Of a stretch of DNA of 64,000 nucleotides, positions 48,301-60,300 are shown piece after piece. Numbering within the stretch: the stretch's first letter is position 1; each line of letters opens with the position of its first letter. Both the position numbers and the translations under genes were made by a program. The notes under the pieces were generated by a model that worked only from the letters and a program-made list of their open reading frames with translations, made no database searches and was not told where the DNA came from. The stretch lies in NCBI GenBank assembly GCA_011033025.1, contig WFMF01000701.1, positions 1-64,000 on the forward strand, written 5' to 3'. This DNA is from Beroe forskalii. Taxonomy: Eukaryota; Ctenophora; Nuda; Beroida; Beroidae.

Positions 48301-51300
48301 TATAAGTGCCTATGATGACATACAAATGGCGTACAAATGACAAAGGAGGAGTTCTGTCGTTTCTATATATAGATTCTATAAATAAGTTACAACACCTCAC
48401 CTCGTGTACACTACACATGCTCCACAAAATACACCTACACACATTACATATACACGCATACATGTCTCTGACCTTGATTTGAATAGCCATTGTCCAGTCA
48501 TGTCAGTACATTCTGTCAATGGTTGATATATACATGGCTATCACAGTCCCTCATTGGGTGTATCTTAACCCAGTATTCTAGGGTGGATCTCTGGTGTAAT
48601 TAGCTGCCCATTAGTCTATTGCCCTTAGGATGGCCAATGCCCATTTACCCATTTAGTCCATTGCCTATTTACTCAATTAGTCCACTTATTGAAACCCACT
48701 CCCTTGCACAATGTACAAAGTACACGGAAGATGTTTTAGTGTGTACAATGCCATTGGGTAACTTACTTTTGGAACAAAATAGAGACTTTGAACGAACTAC
48801 ATCTTATCAAATGTCAGGTTTGGAGTAGGGTGCCAGACCCTTTCAAATTCTGATCTCCACCAACCAAGTCTTTTCAGCGGACGTAACGCCAGACCAGACC
48901 ATTCTACGACCGTTCACTGTGGACATCTACGCTTTTGGGATACTCTGCCTGGAAATTCTCTGTGATCTGAGTGAGTTGGAGCGTCTCTGCTACTTCCTTA
49001 CAAGAGTAGTTGTATGGTTTCCTATTTTGTGGGCGGAAATCAAATTTCCAACGGCAGACATTGAATTTAATACAAATCAGTCAAATCACCAATGAGTCTT
49101 GTTAAAGTACCTGGAAATTGCAGATCTGTACAAGATTAACCGGGATTCTGCCACCATAACCTTGGAAATTTCACAGATCTGTACAAGATTAACCTTGCAA
49201 TACAGATGTGTACATCATTAACCTTGCACCTGCAGATCTGTACAAGATTAACCGGGACTCTGCCACCATAACCCTGGACGATGTTAAGAACTCTGTTTCT
49301 TCTCTGGAACCCCATCTGCAGGAGCTGATTAACATGTGCATGGAATATGACGCAACCAAGCGACCTGACGCAGCTTCCCTGCTCAAGATGAACCTTTTCT
49401 ATGAGATCTGGTCTTACTTAAATGGCGAAAACGCTACTCAGTCTGATCAGAGACATTTTGTTTGCTTCTTCAATCGTCATGCTAAATAGCTAGAATTGGC
49501 AGGCATTGTTCAAAGAATCTCCAATCCACGAGAATATCTGTTGAAATTAAGTTCCTTAACTCCTTGCCATCTCCTCTGACCTAGTTGCCCCCTCAGATCC
49601 CTGACCTACGTGTGATGTGTGTCAACATCCTCCTTCACGCTGACAACGTGAACATCAGAGAAGTGGAGCAGGCTGCAGGGCTGCAGCGACATGTCGCTAT
49701 CAATGGCAAGGCGTACGAAGAGGTTACTCCCCAACACTTGGACATTGAGAAGATAGAACGCGAAATAGAGTGAGTGGGACAGGGGATTGGATGAGGGACA
49801 TGGGATTATATGAAGATATGAGTAACAGTTTAACAGGGGATTGGATGAGGGACATGGGATTAAATGAGGAACAGGGGATAAGATTGGGAACAATGGAGCA
49901 GATGAGGGACAAGAGATTAGAAAAGGAATGGTTAGGAAGTCCGTTCAACCTAGGTAGAAATTTCTAGGCAAACTGTTTATATGTTTCAACGACCTTTTAG
50001 TTTTTTACGCAGCAGTATTCTATTTACTCGGCAGTATGGAGCTAGAATTGGTAACCACAAGGCATTAAACTCTTCTTGGATAAACTGCTCATAGTTCAAA
50101 CTATTTTCAGCGTTACTTAAAAGTGAAATGCTTATGACTGGTGGTGTGGCTTGGTTACCACAGTTAGAATTTCACTTTCTGTAGCGCGCGAAACCGATTC
50201 TCTGATTCATTGCCAATAACGCGCGCACGTACGTTCGCTCGCCGCGCGCGCCATCTTTTTTGGATCTTTTCCTAGCTTGTCTTTTTCCGATCTCGTTGCG
50301 ATCTTTTTCCGACCTTTCACCTTATTAGGACAAACTAAAATCCGTTAATGCGGAAGGGTGGATCGGAACACGACGCAAGCAATTAACGTCGCGTTTAGTT
50401 CGTAGGAGCAAGGCCATAATTTGGTACTTTTCATGTGATTTTGACAAACAAATACATTAAAATGATCAGCTCGTCAAGGCGAGTCGAATGGGCAAATGTA
50501 AAGTATAGCGCAAGGCTTAACTGAGCGCAAATGAGCACAATTGAGCACATATGATTGCTAACGAGCGCTAACGAGCGCAAAATTTTGCGCTCGTTAGCGC
50601 TCATTACCGCTCGTTAGCGCCCATTAGCGCTCTAGAGCCTCGAAAATAACTGAGCGCAAATGAGCGCAAAATTTTGCGCTCATATATGCTCGTCATCGCT
50701 CATATGTGCTCATTAACGCTCGTTAGCGCCCATTTTGCGCCCACTTTGCGCCCATTTTGCGCTCAGAGCGCTAACGAGCGCAAAATTTACAGAATTTGAA
50801 AATGAGCGCTAACGAGCGCAAATTTTTGCATTTTGCGCTCAGTTTTACTGAGCGCAAATTATTTTGCGCTCATTTGCGCTCATATGCGCTCAGAACAACT
50901 GAGCGCAAATTTTCAATTTGCGCTCAGTTGTGCTGAGCGCAAATAATTTAATTTGCGCTCAGTTGCGCTCAATTCCGCTCAGCGGCGCTCAGTTGTAGCT
51001 ATTTTACAAAAAATAAAACTTTTTTATACTCATTTGCGCTCAGTTGCGCTTAAGTGCGCTCATTAGCGCTCAATTGCGCTCATTAGTGCTTAATTGCGCT
51101 CATTAGCGCTCAATTGCGCTCAATTACGCTCATTAGCGCTTAATTAGCGCTCAATTGCGCTCAATTGCACTCATTTGCGCCCAGTTATTAGAGACTTACG
51201 TTCCTGAGCCGGAATAGGTGTCAGGTGCTGGCAGCTGGCTTGCGGAGCTCACATGCCACGAAGCATCGAATCAGGGATTCAGGGGTTTAAATTATACATT

Positions 51301-54300
51301 CATATTCTTTGCTTCCTCGAAACGTCGAAGAACGCAGAGTTAGGCAATCACATAACGAATTGCGGCTCGCAGTGCCAAGTGCAGGCTATTCGTTTTCTGC
51401 AGTGGTTGCTATGAAATTTTTACAAATACAATGTCGATTGATGCATGACACGTGACTATCCAGTGCCGATAACGGCAGTTGGGTATAGATTCATATTCAT
51501 ATTTATTATTTTTAATGCGCGGCACTAACTTCAAATATCCCAATTTTTCTGAATGTCTGGCGTTGCCTTCCCCTAACCAGGGGCGTCGCAAAACCAGGGT
51601 CCTGGTTAGCAGGTTAGGGCAAGGCGTTGCCAGTCCCCTTGTCGGCCGTAGACAGACCCTCGGCATCACGAGAATTCAGCGTCGGTCGCTGATTCTCATA
51701 TCACCCTTACCCTAAACCTAACAAATCATGGCCCTAATCATGATCCTAACCCTGGCCTTCCCCAAACCAGTAACCAGGGGCGTCGCTAAGTCGCTTGCCA
51801 CGCACGCTGTGCGCAAAACCAGGGTCCTGGTTTTGGTTTGGGCAACCCTGGCCTTTAAAGCGTTGGATGGCAGATGCGCTTAACTAATAACTATATTTTT
51901 CCGAGTGACGTGTTTGTCATACTCATAGATGATGAAGGCGCGGGCGCTCTAATTATATTTGTCAGACGTTGTCTGACCGAAGGCGAAGGGGTCAGACAAC
52001 GTCTGACAAAATTATAATTATATGGGACACTAATTTGGAGGCAAAATTTGGAGGGTCGTTTTGTCAACGGACGTTATCGGACAAGGTCGTTGCCCATCTA
52101 TTTATTCTGACTGGGTTGCCAACTGGTCAAATGGCGAAAGCGCAAATGTGACCATCGGTCAAACTCAAATAGTCAAATGTGGAACGTTGCGGGTATAAGA
52201 TGCGATGCGCTTAATTTTAATTTTATTTTCTGGGTGACACGTGCAGTGTTACTCATGGAATTAGATAATGAAGGCTTCTGTTTCCCCAAAGCCAGGGGCG
52301 TCACGCTGCGCACTCTTTGCACAAAATCAGGATCATTGTTAGGGCAAGCTCCCGTTTATAATTTTATGGAGACTAGCCCATATTCAGTTTGGTCTAGTCT
52401 CCCATATAAACGGGAGCCATCCAGTCAGAAGAAATGGACGGGCAACGTCCGTCGCGGTCGAGGCGATTGCACTTGCAGTTGCCCTAACCATGACCTTGTC
52501 TCTATCTATCAGTATCGATGAAAGACCCTTCTGAGCGACGCGCCGCGCACCGCTCTGTCAGCGGCTGCACGTCTGGTATCACCTAGATGGATTTCACCCA
52601 TCCCTAGCGCGCAACAACTCGGTCTTGTTGCAGAAAAAAAATGGCGCGCGGCGGAGGGTAGGGTAAAATCCTATCACCAGGCAACCAATACCATGACCCT
52701 GGTTTTGTGCAAAGAATGCGCGGCGCGACGCCCCTGGTTAGAGAAAACGGAAGCCTTCATAATCTATGACGTCACCCAGAAAATATGATTAAGCGCATCG
52801 CATACGGTGTACGAGAAGGCTCACTAACAAAATATATATAAGATACGTATAAATGTGTAAATAAAACTTAAAAATATATGATATATATCCTCCGCCGCAC
52901 GCACATTTTTTGCAACACGACTCGTAGGAAACTACTTCGAACCTGTGGTCTACTTCGAACCTGTGGTCGGCACTGGATTAGTATATAGTCACGTGACATG
53001 ACATTGTTCATGTTGCCTAGCAACCACGGCAGAGAAGGGTAGTCTGCACTGTGAGCCGCGACCTTTTATTGTGACACTGATTCAGATTGCCTTCAGCCTT
53101 GCTCAATAACAATGCTCGGCTTTCATATTTATATGCCCATGCTTGCAAACATCTGTGACGTGTGCAGTTCTCTGTTCGCACGTGAAACAACAAGCAAGAC
53201 CTATGTTTCGACGGTTCGTGGCTTGTGAGCTGCGCCCTTCACGCAATGTGCTAGTACAAGACACCTATGCCGGCTCAGATTCAGAAACGTAAGCCTCTAA
53301 TAACTGGGCGCAAATGAACGCTTTCGAGCGCAAATGAGCGCTTTCGAACGCAAATGAGCGCTTCCGAGCGCAAATGAGCGCTTCCGAGCGCAAATGAGCG
53401 CTTCCGAGCGCAAATGAGCGCTTTCGAGCGCAAATGAGCGCTTCCGAGCGCAAATGAGCACTTACGAGCGCAAATGAGCTCAAATGGGCGCAAAATTTTT
53501 GCGCTCGTTAGCGCTCATTTGCGCTCAGAAAGGCTGAGCGCAAAATGGGCGCAAAATGGGCGCAAAATTGCTGAGGTGTGGTGAAACTGAGCGCAATTGA
53601 GCGCATCTGGGCGCAAATCGGCAATAAGCGCAACTGAGCGCTAACGGGCGCTAATGAGCGCAAAATTGCGCTCAGTATGGCTGAGCGCATCTGAGCGCAA
53701 AAAAAGACATTTTTCCAGGGATCATTTTGCGCTCGTTAGCGCTCTGAGCGCAAAATGGGCGCAAAATGGACGCTAACGAGCGTTAATGAGCACATATGAG
53801 CGATGACGAGCACGTATGAGCGCAAAATTTTGCGCTTATTTGCGCTCAGTCATTTTCGAGGCTCCGGAGCGCAAATGAGCGCTAACGAGCGCTAACGAGC
53901 GCAAAATTTCCCTAATTTGAGCGCTAACGAGCGCAAATGAGCGCAAATTTGCGCTCAGTTAAGTCTTGCGCAGAACTTTACATTTGCCGTCGAATGGATC
54001 CAAGAGCTTTGAGGTAAGCTCTATCTCCTTCAGTTAAATTCTGATTTTTGGACACCATTTTTGCTCTTAGGCCTCATTACATGGGCAATGTTGCACCTAT
54101 GGACTCAAGACCACTCTCAAAATTTTGTCAAAGCCATCTCTAATCCCTAAAATCGTTATTTCAAAACAATTTCTTGTAAAACGATAATGAGTTGATTCGG
54201 AAAGTATGAATATTCATAATCAATAATCTTGAATTTGGTCCATATAACCATGATATGCCATATACATTTCGCTATTTTGTTCCATATACATAATACATTG

Positions 54301-57300
54301 CTTCGAAGCCAGACAGAAAACCGTTTCTGAATACATGAAACGTTGCAATACTCCATATCATATTTTCGTGTCCTTAGTTTCTTTCGTTTTTCCGTCCTTT
54401 TTACTTTTAGATTTTTTCGTGTCCTTAGACTTTTCCTCAGTGTCATCTGACTTCGAACTCCTTGCTACTTCCTCATCGATTTCATGTGCCCGTGTTCTAA
54501 CGAATCCGGATCTTATCATATTAGACATTCTCGACCACGACTTTCGCAAAGCACCCTCCTCTTTCACCTCCTGCTCCTGACTGCAATTGACCTCCTCCTG
54601 AGGGCCTCTCTGGTACGAGTGCTGTCTTCGTACCTTGAAGTACCAACACGCAACTCCGGCACAAATCAATAACACGATCACCACACATATAACGACGATG
54701 ATGATGATATTCCTCATTCTATTTGATTTCGGGGGGAAACTGGAATTGCACCGCTCCACCTCACACGTATGCTCCTTGCAGCCCTGGGCGGATGTCAGTT
54801 CGATGTAGCTGGTGCAGACACTCAGACTGTCACAGACCCGATACTCCAGTTCTAGAGTGGCTCCCCCCTCTAGAGTGGCATCCCCCTCATCATTGGGGGC
54901 TGGTGTGAAGTGATGTGGGTCGGCAGGGATGGTGTTACGCGCTATTCTACACGAGTAAGGGCACGCTACAGTCGGGCAATGTTCTAGAACATCCTCAGAT
55001 CGGGTGAGGAGAATTCCTGTTTCGTGGAGTTTCTCTGTTAGGTTCCTGTAGACCGTGACCTGGTCACCCTCCCGCTCTGTGAAGCATTGGAAGCACTGCA
55101 AGGAGGGTTCAGGTGGGGGTGTGGGGGCAGGGAGGGTCGTGTCAGTAACTAATCCTGGCTCTGTATTTACGTAGGATGTGAGTAGGAGTCCGGTAATGAG
55201 TATACATAACATCATCTGAACAAGTGGGGAATGAGCATACAGAACATCATCTGAATTAGAATACATCATCTACATTTGAGGAATTATTATTTAATTTGGA
55301 AAGTGCACATTTTGCACAACTTCTCTGTTGTTTGTGAATTGAGATAATTCTGTCTCAGAGTCTCAAGGCTACAAAAAGGTTTCCAGTTATGCGCAACGTG
55401 ATAATGCAATAAGATTAACGATACGTTGAAAAATAATATGATCCAAGGTTTGAAAAATGAGATAAAATTTTATTTTCAACATTTTGCGATGTCGCTTAGT
55501 GGAATTGTGAAATATTCAATAGTGCTATTGTTGAAAGCGTAAATTAATTGGAATTTTTGATTTTTCTATAATGATAGGTACCTACCTTCTAAAAGTCAAT
55601 GATGTAGGTTCCTACTTACTTAGGTACCTAATAATGAAATGGCATTATAATCTCTAATCATAAATTGATACAAGAATCCGTCCTGGATGCATACACAGTC
55701 AAACAGTAGCAGCAACGAAATAGCGATGGAAAGTTAATCAAACTATTTTTAGCTTCAAACCATAGTCGAATTAACTTCCTAATATGTGATAACTGAATAT
55801 TTTATATTACCTACAATAAGTGGTGCAACATTACAACAAAGTTGACTCCAAAACTTTAAATCGAGAAGATTGCAGACCATTACGAAGTACCTAGGTCGGT
55901 AGTGACGAATACTTCAAAGCGCCAGTTAAATATTAGAATATCGGGTACTAAGGAATAAATGAATAAGGTATATATCATTAAATGAAGTAAGGTATCTATA
56001 AGTAACCTTATCCTAGTAAGTGAAAAGGTCAGGCGCGTATCTCAGTGTTGGTATCTAATTCTAAGTAATATTTATATTGGTATTGCTATCCTAAAGACTA
56101 TTTTAATCTACTAAACACAGACTAAAAAGTTGCAGTGATTCGATCAATTCTTGTCTCTGTGTTTTTGAATAATGAAAAAGATAGAATAAATATCATCCAC
56201 ACTCCCCTGTACTGCAGTCTTGAACATACGGTATAGGTCAGATTGCAGAATGGTTCATCCTTTAGTGGTTTCATCAGCACTCAAACGAGGCCACCTGCAC
56301 ACTGTCCAATTTGTGCCATGTACAGATGCAACATTATTCAAACGTGATAAAAAAGAATAAAAAGAGAATCGTTTCCAACTGAAAGTGGTAAGTGTTTTGA
56401 TTGAATTATTTACAAGGAGGAATATTCAGATTGAATTAGTACCTACTGCTCCTCTAAGAGCCACCTATTATTACCCGCACTCTATTGATCTATTCCACGT
56501 GTTGGATTGAAGCAATCAGCTAGTTAACTCACCATCATGATTCTCAACCTACTACTTACTGCTAATGTAGTGATGAAGTGGAACTTGAGCATTAATGACC
56601 TAAACCCGCCCAAACATCTAAACATGGCCTAACACGTGATATGATCTGAAAGTAGTTGCAGGGAAATTTGTGGTAGTTAGGTCACGTTCCTCTGTTTCAA
56701 ATGGAAGCAGCTCATTGATCATTGAAAACTCACGGTTGAGCCCTTGATTTCCCTCCACTCGAAAAGCTGAAAAGATGACAAATAAATCACGAAGATGGTT
56801 AGCAGCTAAAGTATCGTGTAGTGTATAAACTATAGAAACGAATAATTTTTGGAGACGCGTAGAAGGGTTCCTTAAATCATTATCAAATCACCGTACTTCT
56901 GTATTGTGGCTGTAGATTGAAATATGAAATAAAAGCCGAAAGCAAAACTAACTCTTAAATAAATAAAACCCAAAATGAACGTTCGTGAACCGCGGCATGT
57001 AAATAAAATTTAATAACATTCTAACATTGTATAGGTTCTTTTGTAATCCCCACACTGAATGACCTACAACCTACCTTCATGTTATACACAGTATTATAGA
57101 AGCGTCTGACGTTTTCATGGATGTCTATAATGCATAGAAACTTGCCTGATCGGGTCCATATTGGTTTAGACCCTATCCCATCGGTCAAAACTGGATACAT
57201 CCTTCGGGTTGCGCCTCTGGGAAGTATCCCAAAATGGATCCGATAGGCGCGTGTCTAACTCTATGAACTTAACAGAACGCACAGATCACAACCGTGAAAA

Positions 57301-60300
57301 AATCGCTTACACCCTACAGGATTGGCACACAGTTTGCATTAGGTAATCAATACACAGTTTACAGTAAGCAATACACAATTTGCAGTATACACTACAGCAT
57401 ACACTAAAAACTACGCATGTCTATTTTACTCCTTTTCATAGTTGAAAGGTGCCATTATCAATGACATTCCGAATCACGACGAATTAAGTAATAACCAGAT
57501 AATTATTATCATAATATTCTCATAACTACAATCGCTTGTTCTGTGCCCAACTGCCCAACCCTCCGCGACTGAAATGTTGTGAACTCTCTGTAGCGGGTAT
57601 TTGATGCCTCAGTTGATAATCTCGAGGTCATAAACTGCCGGGATTGATCATGTAAGTAACTGCCGGAATAACTGAACACAAGCCCGTTGAAAGTCTTATA
57701 TGTGATATTAAATATGAACTGGTTTACGACCTATGAATAAAACCCCTATTGGGCGACGACCAAAGTCTGAACGAAGGGAGAAACAAATTATTTAGCCATA
57801 TTATGTTTCCTCATGAAGCTGTCGTTTCAAATGAGTTGCAATGGGAAATACTTACTAGTGGACCAGAATTACACAAATTTAATTAATTTTCAATCGAACA
57901 CATAATCAAACAAATGACTGAGTTTGAATAATTTTTACTGCTGGGGTATGTAACGAAATTTTTGGACCCCACAATATCAAATAACCATGGAGAAAAGAAT
58001 GTTAGTAATGAATCAGAAACATGCCTATTATGTTTCTTATTACAAAAATAGGGTAGGTATAGGTATGCGGTTTTTTATGAGCAGCAAAAAGCACACCACC
58101 ACTCACCAGTAACAAGGTGCCAGTATGCCGTATGGTTAATTGCGTAATCAAATATTCTGGTTATGTTTATCTAAGCGTATATAAGCACATTCCCCGCTAA
58201 TACAACAAGAGGCGTGTATATCGCAACATTATTACCAGAAGGTGCAGAGCGAACTCCATGCTCCAACTCTCTAACTCTCTAAGGGCATTAGCCCATGTGA
58301 GGAGTGCACTTTTCTACTAATACAAATTAATGTAAGCCTACAACAACCCTCAAAATGGGCTAACCATCAATTATGCACGCAATACCATGGACACGACAGA
58401 CAAAGTCGTACTTCACACTATAACATGATTTTTAAGCCTTCAAGAGGTCTCAAGAAAAATTCAAAGCAAACATTTAAAACACAAATAGCTTCTTTGTTCA
58501 ATTTGGAGTATTTCCTATAAACCAGAAAAATTCCAAAGTTTCAGCTTGCCAGATATTTGTGGACAAAAGCACACTAGAGAACAATTTGAAGTGATTGAAA
58601 TTAAAAGCTAAACTGGCGTTATTCGGATTTTCAGTATTTTCCTATCAATATTCAATGTTTAAATTCCAGTATGAGTTCAAATGTGGTGATAATCACCTTG
58701 GTCCTATGTACAGCAATTTTGGGTAACTTATTGACAGAAGTTATTAAGACAAAAACGTGATTAAAAGTAATGACTTGAGCAGTACCTGCTCAACCAAATA
58801 GAAGAACAACAATAATCAATATTCATTCTCCGCCCTCTGTATGACATTGTACCCCACCCCCTGTACTGTTGCAGTTGCGTCATTAGCTCAAATTTAATCG
58901 TTAAATGTTGTAACGTTCAAAACAACATGTTATCATGGATGAGCCTTATCAACGGTCAAACCTGAACATGAGTAGAAGTCTCATGATTCATCAGAAAATA
59001 GGCAGAGGTAAGGATCAAACAAATTCTTTTGTGGCTCAATAGCAAATGTCTTACAATAATTTTCAAGCATGATTTTTAAAGTCTGCATTTAATTTTAATG
59101 ATTTGATTCCTTAAAAATTTAAATGGTCCAATTTTGTATTTTATTATTTCCGGAATAAAAATGGGGAGCTAAAGGATAGTAAAGCGACTGAACCTTTGTG
59201 GTCACCTGCAGCAGTTATCCAATTGATATTAAATGTCTGCACTTAATTATTATGATTCAATTCATTCAAGAAAAATGCAAATGGTCCACTTTCGGATTTT
59301 CAAATTTCCGGAATGAAAATGAGGTGCGTGAGAATTGTAAAGCGGCTGAACCTCCGTGTTCACTTGCAGCAGTTATCCAATGAAATTATATTAAAGGCGA
59401 ATAATTCACATTTCATAACATTGCATACTTTATTTTTATATTCCATTCAACATTACGTATTCTGTTAGCGGAATGCTTCCTTGAACAGAGGGTATTTCAA
59501 CGGCCTCAACCTACTTACTTTGGCTCACTTCGAGATGAAATAATGAATCGGGAATAGAAACCCAAGAGAAAAGTTAATGAGAGAGTATGAGGCAAAAGTT
59601 TAAAACGTTTTACTGAATCGAGAAGTATTTCACTGAAACTTTCTTAAATCACATGACTTTCCCTCCGAAACAACTTGATCAGTATTATAAAAGTATAAAA
59701 GCAGACGATAACGGCCAACTGACTCTGTTCTGAAAAACGATGCTATTCTTCACTGGTGTATTCCATTTCTTCTAGATTTTATTCCCGTAATTCTCATTAT
59801 TATACTCTTCGCTATGTTTGAAAAATGCCATTAAAAACGAATTAATTCCATCGCGTGTGGAGAGACAGCCATTTCATGAAAATGCTTCAGGTCTTCTTAT
59901 AGCTTTAAATTCTACTCTCTCTGCAGTCCGGGGAATGCTATCGAATTAATGCCATGAAATATGTGCACAGAAAAAATCCAGAGTTGTATGGGACTTGAAA
60001 GGACAGTATGCAATCACAGCCCACATCGTACAATTGCACTGTGTATACAGTAGGAGGCGTCCCGTTGTTCGCCCAATTTTTGAAGGGAAAGTTTTCAGGA
60101 GTGGGACAAACCGGATAATAAACATTGTACATTGTATAATATACTTTTCACACTGTAAGCTGTACACTGTACAGTGTACATCAGTACAGTGTACACTGTA
60201 CACCAGTGCAGTGTGCACTATACAATGTACATTGTGCACATTCGAGAGTACGCTACACTCTACACTGCACTTAATTATTATTACACTGTGCTAAGCACAT

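Larger units (their letters stand above)
41985..55922. repeat. Segmental duplication, copy B
   Basis: 13.9 kb collinear with copy A at 33450-41972. It is longer because of a LINE (43193-45198), a palindrome (45808-46753) and a TU-like element (50491-53988), none of which is in copy A. The junction with copy A lies around 41973-41998, where both starts share an acttcagc.ttcagtag phrase. Confidence 0.9.
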
